Source: Microlunatus sagamiharensis (GTDB taxonomy: Bacteria > Actinomycetota > Actinomycetes > Propionibacteriales > Propionibacteriaceae). From it: a DNA stretch of 64,000 bases. The stretch's first letter is position 1, and each line of letters begins with the position of its first letter. Position numbers and translations under genes: made by a program. The stretch is from the NCBI RefSeq assembly GCF_900105785.1, contig NZ_LT629799.1, positions 1,674,001-1,738,000 on the forward strand. Direction: 5' to 3'. The notes under the pieces are model-generated. The model searched no databases. It was given only the letters and a program-made list of their open reading frames with translations, and was not told the DNA's origin. This document shows, piece by piece, positions 28,164 to 35,698 of the stretch.

Positions 28164-28967
28164 TCAGCTGCGGTGCACGGCGGGGTGCGCCCCCGCGGCG
28201 ACCAGGTCGGCCACCCCGGTGCGCGGGTCGCGGCCCGTGACGAGCGCCTCACCGACGAGGACGACGTCGGCCCCCGCCCGGGCCAGCTCGATGACGTCGT
28301 GGGGACCGCGCACGCCGGACTCGGCGATCCGGACGACGCCGTCGGGGATCAGCGGGGCGAGGCGGGCGAAGGTCGTCGGGTCGACCTCGAGGGTCTGCAG
28401 GCTGCGGTTGTTGACCCCGATGATCCGGGCGCCGGCGTCGACCGCGCGGCGCACCTCGTCGGCGGTGTGGGCCTCGACGAGCGGGGTGAGCCCGATCGAC
28501 TCGGCCCGCTCGACCAGGCCGACGAGCTGGGTATCGGTGAGCGCCGCGACGATCAGCAGCACCAGGTCGGCCCCGGCCGCCCGCGCCTCGAAGAGCTGGT
28601 ACGCCGTGACGACGAAGTCCTTGCGCAGCACCGGGACGTCGACGACGGCCCGGACGCGGACGAGGTCGTCCAGCGAGCCCGAGAAGCGGCGCCGCTCGGT
28701 GAGCACCGAGATGACCGCGGCTCCCCCGGCCTCGTACTCCGCCGCCAGGGCGGCCGGGTCGGCGATCGTGGCCAGCGCGCCCTTGCTCGGGCTGGAGCGC
28801 TTGACCTCGGCGATCACCGAGACGCCCGGCCCGCGGAAGACGGGCATCGGGTCGAGCGCGGCGTCGACCTGGAGGCAACGCTCCTTGAGCCGCTCCAGGG
28901 ACACCTCGGCCTGGCGCAGCTCGAGGTCCTCGCGGACCCCGGCGACGATGTCGTCGAGCACTCCCAT
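28164..28967 (-). CDS. trpC: Indole-3-glycerol phosphate synthase
   Basis: Ring closure of carboxyphenylamino-deoxyribulose phosphate to indole-3-glycerol phosphate; 267-aa TIM barrel. Motifs: [13 protein letters not shown] (catalytic Lys and Glu), [25 protein letters not shown] and [13 protein letters not shown] 28967 has AGGGGA 6 nt upstream. It follows the HGxxPAAW gene, as in other actinobacterial trp loci. Confidence 0.96.
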   Translation of the reverse strand: MGVLDDIVAGVREDLELRQAEVSLERLKERCLQVDAALDPMPVFRGPGVSVIAEVKRSSPSKGALATIADPAALAAEYEAGGAAVISVLTERRRFSGSLDDLVRVRAVVDVPVLRKDFVVTAYQLFEARAAGADLVLLIVAALTDTQLVGLVERAESIGLTPLVEAHTADEVRRAVDAGARIIGVNNRSLQTLEVDPTTFARLAPLIPDGVVRIAESGVRGPHDVIELARAGADVVLVGEALVTGRDPRTGVADLVAAGAHPAVHRS

Positions 28968-29005
28968 GACGTTTCCCCTGGATCGGCTGGGCGGTCGGTG
29001 CGGCG

Positions 29006-29275
29006 CTAGTAGGCGCCGTGCCCGGTCTTCTGCAGCACCAGCGCCGCGATGCCGGCGATCGCCATCAGCGCCACCCCGACGCCGAAGACGACCCAGTTCT
29101 GGAACACGACGCCGAAGCCGCCGATGACCACGGCGACCATGGCGGTCAGGCTGCCGACCCACGCGGCCAGGGTCTGGCCGTGGTGGACGTGCTTGTGACG
29201 CTCACCGGAGGGGTCGCTGATCTCGGAGCGCCGGGCGGTGCCCGACGGGTCCGCGGCACGGGACGGGGCTGCCAT
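29006..29275 (-). CDS. HGxxPAAW-family small membrane protein
   Basis: Protein of 89 aa with two transmembrane segments ([20 protein letters not shown] and [20 protein letters not shown]). The family motif appears as HHGQTLAAW just before the first helix. It regularly neighbours trpC in actinobacteria; its function is unknown. ATG 29275 has AAGGAG 7 nt upstream. Confidence 0.85.
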   Translation of the reverse strand: MAAPSRAADPSGTARRSEISDPSGERHKHVHHGQTLAAWVGSLTAMVAVVIGGFGVVFQNWVVFGVGVALMAIAGIAALVLQKTGHGAY

Positions 29276-29298
29276 CTCGGTGCTCCTTGTCCCCACGC

Positions 29299-29979
29299 TC
29301 AGGTGGGCTCGTCGGTCCGGGCGGACGCCCGGGGGTTCATTGTTACCCCCGACGCGGCGTCGTGCACATCGGCCCTCCCGCCCTGGGCGCTCGGGGCGGG
29401 TCCCTGGTCGGGCGTCGGGTCGAGCGTCGGGTCGACCCCCCTGTCGAGCGAGCGCCACAGCGTCGCGGGGTCGTCGGACCGCGCCGAGGGCGTCGACCCT
29501 GCCTGCCCCTCCTGCCCCGGGCGCTCGAAGCGCGCGGCCCGCGTGGGCCAGCGCGGGGCGGTCACCGCCATCAGCAGCGCCGCGGCCAGGACGAGGGCGC
29601 CGGCCGCGGCGTACACGAACGGCCACGCGGTGCCGACCAGCGCGAACTGGTCGGCCAGGCTCACCTCGAGGACCCGGCTCTCCACGGTGCCCGACGCGGG
29701 GCGGGGGCGGTCGAGGCCGACCACGACGGCGCCGGCGCCGGCCAGCGCCAGCAGCACGCCGAGGACCCGCCGGCCGCGGGCGCGCAGCACCAGGCCGAGC
29801 AGCGCGCCGGCCAGGACGACGAGGGCGAGGGCCTGCGCCAGGCCGGCCGTCGTCTCGGTGCCGCTGAACCCGACGTCCACGCCCGTGCCGGAGGCGCGCC
29901 ACCACGACCGGGAGCCGGCGACGAGCGCCAGCACGGCGCCGACGGCCAGCCCGGCGAGGGCGAGCGGACGGGCCCTCAC
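29299..29979 (-). CDS. Trp-biosynthesis-associated membrane protein (TIGR02234/PF09534)
   Basis: Protein of 226 aa with four predicted transmembrane helices ([67 protein letters not shown]) and the family SRSWWRA motif after the first helix. A charged tail of about 75 residues follows. It is known only from association with trp genes. GTG 29979 overlaps the hisI stop by GTGA; normally trpE would stand between these two genes. Confidence 0.85.
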   Translation of the reverse strand: MRARPLALAGLAVGAVLALVAGSRSWWRASGTGVDVGFSGTETTAGLAQALALVVLAGALLGLVLRARGRRVLGVLLALAGAGAVVVGLDRPRPASGTVESRVLEVSLADQFALVGTAWPFVYAAAGALVLAAALLMAVTAPRWPTRAARFERPGQEGQAGSTPSARSDDPATLWRSLDRGVDPTLDPTPDQGPAPSAQGGRADVHDAASGVTMNPRASARTDEPT

Positions 29980-30392
29980 GCGGTCGGCTCTCCCGACGGC
30001 TCCCCGACGACGGCGGGCAGCTCGCGCGCGTCGAAGCAGGTGCGCTCACCGGTGTGGCAGGCCGGGCCCTCCTGGCGGACGGTCACCAGGAGGGTGTCGC
30101 CGTCGCAGTCGAGGCGCACGCCGCGCACCCACTGCCGGTGGCCGCTGGTCTCGCCCTTCACCCAGTACTCGCCGCGGCTGCGGGAGTAGAAGGTCGACCG
30201 GCCCGTCGTCAGCGTGCGGTGCAGGGCCTCGTCGTCCATCCAGCCCACCATGAGCACGTCGCGCGACTCCTCGTCCTGCACGACCGCGGGGACGAGGCCG
30301 GCGGCGTCGCGCTTGAGGAGCGCGGCCAGGGCCGGGTCGAGCGACGAGACCGGGGCAGCGGGGACGGCGGGGGCGGGAGGTGCGGGGCTCAC
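29976..30392 (-). CDS. hisI: Phosphoribosyl-AMP cyclohydrolase
   Basis: Third step of histidine biosynthesis, opening the adenine ring of PR-AMP; 138 aa, single-domain form without the HisE half. Zinc and Mg sites are in [13 protein letters not shown] and [10 protein letters not shown], with [10 protein letters not shown] and [17 protein letters not shown] conserved. The first 20 residues are Pro/Ala-rich and dispensable-looking. Start GTG 30392; divergent from the TIGR03085-type gene. Confidence 0.95.
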   Translation of the reverse strand: MSPAPPAPAVPAAPVSSLDPALAALLKRDAAGLVPAVVQDEESRDVLMVGWMDDEALHRTLTTGRSTFYSRSRGEYWVKGETSGHRQWVRGVRLDCDGDTLLVTVRQEGPACHTGERTCFDARELPAVVGEPSGEPTA

Positions 30393-30438
30393 AGGCCCAG
30401 TGTCCCCCGCGAGCGCCGGGGGTCGCCGCGCCCGCCAC

Positions 30439-30444
30439 TACCAT
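30439..30444 (+). promoter_or_regulatory. Leaderless -10 box of the TIGR03085-type gene
   Basis: TACCAT, 8 nt before GTG 30453, no Shine-Dalgarno. It lies in the 60-bp divergent gap with hisI. Confidence 0.4.
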
Positions 30445-30452
30445 CGACCCTC

Positions 30453-31112
30453 GTGACCTTTGCCCAGTCCGAGCGCGCCGAGCTGGCGGACCTCCTCGAC
30501 CAGGTCGGTCCCGACGCCCCCACGCTCTGCGAGGGCTGGGACGCCCACGACCTGGCCGCGCACCTGTGGATCCGCGAGACCGACCCGGTCGGGGCCGGCG
30601 GCATCGTGGCCAAGCCCCTCTCGGGCCTGCTCGAGCGGCGGATGGCCGAGGCCAAGGCGCGCTGGCCGTACGCCGAGCTGGTCGACAAGGTCCGCAACGG
30701 CCCCGCGCGCTTCTCCGTCTTCGCCATCCCGGGCGTGGACGAGGGCGCGAACACCATCGAGTACTTCGTGCACCACGAGGACGTCCGCCGCGCGGGCTCG
30801 ACGCCCCTGGAGCCCCGGACCCTGCCCGAGGACGTCGAGGGCTGGCTCTGGCGCCGGCTCAAGCTGCTGGCCCGCGCGCAGTTCCGCCGGGCCAAGGTCG
30901 GCGTGGTCCTCGAGCGCGCGGGCGTCACCGACGCCGACGGGCGACCCGAGACCATCCGCGCCGCCGCCGGTACCCACATCGTCACCGCCGTCGGCTCCCC
31001 CAGCGAGCTGACCCTGCTGGCCAACGGCCGGACGCGGGCCGCCGACGTCCGCCTCGTGGGCGAGCCCGACGCGGTGGAGGAGCTCCTCCGCCTCGACCAG
31101 GCCGACTCGTGA
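30453..31112 (+). CDS. TIGR03085-family (MDMPI/DinB-like) metal-binding protein
   Basis: Protein of 219 aa of the actinobacterial maleylpyruvate-isomerase-like fold group. The N-terminal helix bundle shows LCEGWDAHDLAAHLWIRE, and metal ligands are expected from that His and from YFVHHEDVRRA. The substrate is unknown; many relatives are thought to be mycothiol-dependent. It is typically next to hisI/trp genes, as here. GTG 30453 is chosen from the leaderless -10 and the conserved N-terminus; the open frame reaching 30054 is the antisense of hisI. Confidence 0.8.
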   Translation: MTFAQSERAELADLLDQVGPDAPTLCEGWDAHDLAAHLWIRETDPVGAGGIVAKPLSGLLERRMAEAKARWPYAELVDKVRNGPARFSVFAIPGVDEGANTIEYFVHHEDVRRAGSTPLEPRTLPEDVEGWLWRRLKLLARAQFRRAKVGVVLERAGVTDADGRPETIRAAAGTHIVTAVGSPSELTLLANGRTRAADVRLVGEPDAVEELLRLDQADS

Positions 31113-31299
31113 GCCCCCCGCCCGCACCACTGTCCGCGTCGTCGGGGTCGTCGCCCTCGTCGTCGGCGCCGTCTGGGTCGGCCAGGGCCTCGGCTACCTC
31201 CCCGGCAGCTTCATGACCGGCGTCCGCACCTGGTTCTGGATCGGCCTGGCCTGCGTCCTCGCCGGACTGGGCCTGCTGCTCTTCAGCCGCAGGAGGTAG
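31109..31299 (+). pseudogene. Small two-helix membrane protein with a C-tract frameshift
   Basis: Near the 3' part, frame 1 encodes a convincing small membrane protein: VVGVVALVVGAVWVGQGLGY, then LPGSFMTG, then WFWIGLACVLAGLGLLLF and a basic SRRR end at 31299. No ATG, GTG or TTG precedes it in that frame. A GTG at 31109, overlapping the upstream stop by GTGA, would start it if the six-C run at 31114-31119 had one more C; the product would then be about 63 aa. So it is either a one-base homopolymer error or a disrupted gene. Function unknown. Confidence 0.6.
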
Positions 31300-31320
31300 C
31301 TCCCCGTAACACGACGGCTC

Positions 31321-31326
31321 TAGTGT
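31321..31326 (+). promoter_or_regulatory. -10 box of the ligase/amidotransferase operon
   Basis: TAGTGT, 7 nt before an ATG at 31334 that opens a 12-codon frame ending at 31372. The main GTG start at 31357 lies inside that small frame, so the mRNA may begin with a leaderless upstream ORF. Confidence 0.4.
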
Positions 31327-31356
31327 CTCGGCGATGAGGCGAGCACCGGGGGAACC

Positions 31357-33912
31357 GTGCCTGCGGAGCTGACGCTCGGCGCCGAGGAGGAGCTGCACCT
31401 CGTCGACCTGGACAGCCGCCGGCTGGTCGGACGGGCGCCGCAGCTGCTGTCGCGGCTGCCGGCGAGCAGCTACTCCGCCGAGATCCAGCGCACCACGGTC
31501 GAGACGAACACCGAGGTCGTCAGCACCCTCGACGGGCTGCGGGCCGAGCTGCTGCGGCTGCGGAGGCTGCTGGTCACCGAGGCGGAGCGCGACAACGTCG
31601 GCATCGCCGCGGCCGGGACCGCCCCGAGCGCGGCGCACGCGGACATCGAGCTCACCACGACCGGGCGCTACGGGCGCATGCAGGAGCAGTACCGGATGCT
31701 CGTCGACGAGCAGCTGATCTGCGGACTGCAGATCCACGTCGGCGTCTCCGACCGCGACCTGGCTGTCGAGATCATGCAGCGCGTATCCCGCGACCTGCCG
31801 GTGCTGACCGCGCTGTCGGCCAGCTCGCCGTACTTCAACGAGCAGGACACCGGCTACTCCTCGATCCGCACGATCATCTGGCAGCGCTGGCCCACCGCCG
31901 GTGCGACCGGGCCGCTGCGCTCGGCGGCCGAGTACGACGCGCTGCTCGCCGACCTGATCCGCTCGGGCGTCATCGCCGACGAGAAGATGGCCTACTTCGA
32001 CGTCCGCCCGTCCTCGCACGCCCCGACGCTCGAGCTGCGGGTCTGCGACGCCTGCCCGGTCGTGGACGACGCGATCCTCATCGCCGGGCTGTTCCGCGCC
32101 GCCGTCCGGGCGGCGGAGATCGACGTGCTGGAGGGACGCCCGTACGAGCCGGTGCCCGCGCCGGTGCACCGGGCCGCGCTCTGGCAGGCCGCGCGCGGCG
32201 GCCTGCGGGGCAACCTGCTCGACCACGACCTGCACCCGCGGCCGGTCCCCGCGGCCGACGCCGTCTGGGCCATGGTCGAGCGGCTGGCCGGCCCGCTGGC
32301 CGAGCTCGGCGACGACGACGAGGTGCGCTGGCTGGCCGAGTCGGCGCTGGCCCGGGGCAACTCGGCGGACCGGCAGCGGGCGGCGTACGCCGAGCGGGGC
32401 CTGCTGAGCGACGTCATGGACCTGGTCGTGGCCGAGACCCGCGGCCCGGCCGAGGGCCCGCGTCCGGCCGCGCCGGAGCTGCGGCGCTACCGCTCCCGCG
32501 CCGGCGACGAGGCCGTCGGGGCGAACCGGCGCCCGCGGCCCGCGTACGAGGGGCTGGTCGAGGTGTTCCGCGACCTCGACGCCGACCGCATCGACGCCCG
32601 GGCCCGGGCCCGCGACACGTGGGTCGCCGAGCACGGGCTGACCTTCGGGGTCGAGGGCACCCAGCACCCCTTCAACGTCGACCTCGTGCCCCGGGTCGTC
32701 GCGCCCCACGAGTGGCGCGACCTCGCCAACGGGCTGGGCCAGCGGGCGCGGGCGATCGAGGCCTTCCTGCGCGACGTGTACGGCGAGCAGCGCGTGCTCC
32801 ACGACGGCGTGCTCTCCCCCGACCTCGTCGTCGGCGCCCCGGGCTGGCGCGAGGAGGCGCGGCGGCTGCCGGCCGACGCCGTCCGCGCGCCGGTGATGGG
32901 CTTCGACCTGGTGCGCAACGAGTTCGGCGGCTGGCGGGTGCTCGAGGACAACGTCCGCAACCCGTCCGGCGCCGGCTTCGCCCTCGCCATCCGCGAGCTC
33001 CTCGACGACGTCATGCCCGACCTGCCCCGCCCGCCGGGGCTGCTCGACCCGGCCGACGCGATGCCCCTGCTGCGGCGCACGCTGCTCGGCGGGGGCGACG
33101 AGGGCACCGCCGCGCTGCTCTCGAGCGGGCCGTCGAGCTCGGCCTGGTTCGAGCACCGGCTGCTGGCCGAGCGAGCCGGCCTCGTGCTCCTCACCGCGGA
33201 CGAGCTGACGGTGACCGACGGCGAGGTCCGCGACCGCCGCGACGGCCGCCGGGGTCCTCGTCTGGACGCCCTCTACCTGCGCCTGGACGTCGAGCTGGTC
33301 GACCTCGTCGACGCGGCCGGGCACCCGGTCGGCGCCGAGGTCCTCGACGTCGCGGCCGCGGGCGGGGTCCGGCTGGCCAACGCCCCGGGCAACGGCGTCG
33401 CCGACGACAAGGCGATGTACTGCTACGTGCCCGAGCTGATCGGCTACTACCTCGGCGAGTCGGCGAGCCTGGAGTCGGTGCCGACCTACCGCACGAGCGA
33501 GGAGGCGGAGTACCGCCTCGTGCTCGACCGGGTCGGCGAGCTCGTGACCAAGCCCGTCGACGGCCACGGCGGCGCCGGCGTGCTCATCGGCCCCGACGCC
33601 TCGGCCGCCGAGGTGGCGCACCGCCGGGCCGAGATCGCCGCCGCGCCCGCCCGCTGGGTCGCCCAGGAGGTCGTCGCGCTGTCCTCGCACCCGACGCTCG
33701 CCGGGAGCCTGCTGCAGCCGCGGCACGTGGACCTGCGGGTCTTCACCTACCTGACCGGCCCCGGTCCCGACGACGTCACGATCGCCAAGCTCGGGCTGAC
33801 CCGGATGGCCCCCGAGGGCTCGTTGGTGGTGAACTCCTCGCGCGGCGGGGGCGCCAAGGACACGTGGGTCGTGGGCCGGACGGACGACGAGGCAGAGCGG
33901 GGTGAGCGGTAG
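31357..33912 (+). CDS. Fusion of GCS2/YbdK carboxylate-amine ligase and circularly permuted ATP-grasp
   Basis: Protein of 851 aa with two predicted ATP-dependent peptide-bond-forming modules. Residues 1 to about 370 match the glutamate-cysteine-ligase-2/YbdK family (LTLGAEEELHLVD, TTVETNTEV, CGLQIHVGVSDRD, LELRVCDACPVVDD). From about 395 to 845 it matches circularly permuted type-2 ATP-grasp (FNVDLVPRVVAPHEW, VYGEQRVLHDGV, LEDNVRNPSGAGFA, KPVDGHGGAGVLIG, SSRGGGAKDTW). GTG 31357 has GGGGGA 3 nt upstream. Its TAG stop directly abuts the ATG of the amidotransferase. A pathway with two ligations plus amidation is inferred; substrates are unknown. Confidence 0.85.
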   Translation: MPAELTLGAEEELHLVDLDSRRLVGRAPQLLSRLPASSYSAEIQRTTVETNTEVVSTLDGLRAELLRLRRLLVTEAERDNVGIAAAGTAPSAAHADIELTTTGRYGRMQEQYRMLVDEQLICGLQIHVGVSDRDLAVEIMQRVSRDLPVLTALSASSPYFNEQDTGYSSIRTIIWQRWPTAGATGPLRSAAEYDALLADLIRSGVIADEKMAYFDVRPSSHAPTLELRVCDACPVVDDAILIAGLFRAAVRAAEIDVLEGRPYEPVPAPVHRAALWQAARGGLRGNLLDHDLHPRPVPAADAVWAMVERLAGPLAELGDDDEVRWLAESALARGNSADRQRAAYAERGLLSDVMDLVVAETRGPAEGPRPAAPELRRYRSRAGDEAVGANRRPRPAYEGLVEVFRDLDADRIDARARARDTWVAEHGLTFGVEGTQHPFNVDLVPRVVAPHEWRDLANGLGQRARAIEAFLRDVYGEQRVLHDGVLSPDLVVGAPGWREEARRLPADAVRAPVMGFDLVRNEFGGWRVLEDNVRNPSGAGFALAIRELLDDVMPDLPRPPGLLDPADAMPLLRRTLLGGGDEGTAALLSSGPSSSAWFEHRLLAERAGLVLLTADELTVTDGEVRDRRDGRRGPRLDALYLRLDVELVDLVDAAGHPVGAEVLDVAAAGGVRLANAPGNGVADDKAMYCYVPELIGYYLGESASLESVPTYRTSEEAEYRLVLDRVGELVTKPVDGHGGAGVLIGPDASAAEVAHRRAEIAAAPARWVAQEVVALSSHPTLAGSLLQPRHVDLRVFTYLTGPGPDDVTIAKLGLTRMAPEGSLVVNSSRGGGAKDTWVVGRTDDEAERGER

Positions 33913-35697
33913 ATGTGCGGCTTGAGCGGGGAGATCCGCTTCGACGGGCGCGCGGCGGACGTCGCCGCCTGCGCCTGCGCGACCGACGCCATGCAGCGGC
34001 GGGGCCCGGACGGCTCCGGGGTGTGGGCGCGCGGCCCGGTCGCGCTCGGCCACCGGCGGCTCTCGATCATCGATCTCAGCGCCGCGGGCAGCCAGCCCAT
34101 GGTCGACGCCGAGCTCGGGCTGTCGGTCGTCTTCAACGGCTGCATCTACAACTACAAGGCGCTGCGCGCCGAGCTCGAGGGCCTGGGGCGTCGCTTCTTC
34201 TCCACCTCCGACACCGAGGTGATCACCAAGGCGTACGCGCAGTGGGGCACCTCCTGCGTCGACCACCTGCTGGGCATGTTCGCCTTCGCCGTCGTCGAGC
34301 ACGCGACCGGTCGGCTGGTGCTCGCCCGCGACCGGCTGGGCATCAAGCCGCTCTACCTCGACCACACCCCCGAGCGGCTGCGGTTCGCCTCGACGCTGCC
34401 CGCGCTGATCGCCGCCGGCGTCGGCGACACCTCGATCGACCCCGTCGCGCTCGCCTGCTACATGAGCTTCCACAGCATCGTGCCGCCGCCGCGCACGATC
34501 CTCAACGGCGTCAAGAAGCTGCCGCCGGCCACCGTCCGCGTCGTCGAGCGTGACGGCACCTGGCGCGAGCACACCTACTGGTCGCCCTCCTTCACCCGCG
34601 ACGCCGAGCGCGCCGGCTGGAGCAGCCGCGACTGGGAGGAGGCGCTCCTGGAGTCGCTGCGCGTCGCGGTCGAGCGGCGGATGGTCGCCGACGTGCCGGT
34701 CGGTGTGCTGCTGTCCGGCGGCATCGACTCCTCGCTCGTGGTCGCGCTGCTGGCCGAGGCCGGGCAGAGCGACCTGGCGACGTTCAGCATCGGCTTCGAC
34801 AGCAGCGGCGGCGAGCGCGGCGACGAGTTCGAGTACTCGAGCCTGGTCGCGGAGCGCTTCGGCACCGACCACCACCGCATCGCCATCGACGGCTCCCGGC
34901 TGCTGCCCGGCGTGTCCGCAGCCGTCGCGGCGATGAGCGAGCCGATGGTCAGCCACGACTGCGTCGCCTTCTTCCTCCTCAGCGAGGACGTGAGCAAGAG
35001 CGTCAAGGTCGTGCAGTCCGGGCAGGGCGCGGACGAGGTGCTCGGCGGCTACGACTGGTACCCGCCGCTCGCCGGCGTCGCGCGCGAGGACGCCGTCGAG
35101 GCGTACGCGGACGTGTTCTTCGACCGGCGCTGGTCGGCCATGCCGTCGTTGCTGTCGCGCGGGTGGCTCGTCGACCACGACGCCCCGTACGCCTTCGTCG
35201 CCGAGCGGTTCGCCGCCCCGGGCGCGGACACCGCCGTGGACGCCGCGCTGCGCAGCGACACGACCGTGATGCTCGTCGACGACCCCGTCAAGCGGGTCGA
35301 CAACATGACCATGGCCTGGGGCCTGGAGGCGCGGGTGCCCTTCCTCGACCACGAGCTCGTCGAGCTGGCCGGGCGCATCCCGCCCGAGCTCAAGCTCGCC
35401 GACGGCGGCAAGGGCGTGCTCAAGCGCGCGGCCCGCGGGGTCGTGCCCGACGAGGTCATCGACCGGACCAAGGGCTACTTCCCCGTCCCGGCCATCCGCC
35501 AACTCCAGGGCCCGGTGCTCGGGCTCGTCCGCGACGCGCTGACCGACCCGGCGGCGCGACGACGCGGGCTCTTCCGCACCGACACCGTCGAGGCGATGCT
35601 CGCCGACCCCAACCGGACCCGGACGCAGCTGGGGTCCAACGCGCTGTGGCAGCTGGGGCTGCTGGAGATGTGGCTCCAGCACCACGGGGTCGGCTGA
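33913..35697 (+). CDS. AsnB-type amidotransferase, resembling N-acetylglutaminylglutamine amidotransferase
   Basis: Class II glutamine amidotransferase fused to an asparagine-synthetase-like ATP pyrophosphatase; 594 aa. Cys2 (MCGLSGEIRFDG) is the glutaminase nucleophile. RRGPDGSGVW, GHRRLSIIDLS, FNGCIYNY and SDTEVI follow. The synthetase half has the PP-loop LLSGGIDSSLV and SGQGADEVLGGY. From memory, the wording SFHSIVPPPRTILNGVKKLP and the overall pattern resemble the amidotransferase of NAGGN osmolyte clusters more than general AsnB. It is translationally adjacent to both neighbours: ATG directly follows the ligase stop, and the peptidase GTG is 1 nt beyond its stop. Confidence 0.85.
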   Translation: MCGLSGEIRFDGRAADVAACACATDAMQRRGPDGSGVWARGPVALGHRRLSIIDLSAAGSQPMVDAELGLSVVFNGCIYNYKALRAELEGLGRRFFSTSDTEVITKAYAQWGTSCVDHLLGMFAFAVVEHATGRLVLARDRLGIKPLYLDHTPERLRFASTLPALIAAGVGDTSIDPVALACYMSFHSIVPPPRTILNGVKKLPPATVRVVERDGTWREHTYWSPSFTRDAERAGWSSRDWEEALLESLRVAVERRMVADVPVGVLLSGGIDSSLVVALLAEAGQSDLATFSIGFDSSGGERGDEFEYSSLVAERFGTDHHRIAIDGSRLLPGVSAAVAAMSEPMVSHDCVAFFLLSEDVSKSVKVVQSGQGADEVLGGYDWYPPLAGVAREDAVEAYADVFFDRRWSAMPSLLSRGWLVDHDAPYAFVAERFAAPGADTAVDAALRSDTTVMLVDDPVKRVDNMTMAWGLEARVPFLDHELVELAGRIPPELKLADGGKGVLKRAARGVVPDEVIDRTKGYFPVPAIRQLQGPVLGLVRDALTDPAARRRGLFRTDTVEAMLADPNRTRTQLGSNALWQLGLLEMWLQHHGVG

Positions 35698-35698
35698 C

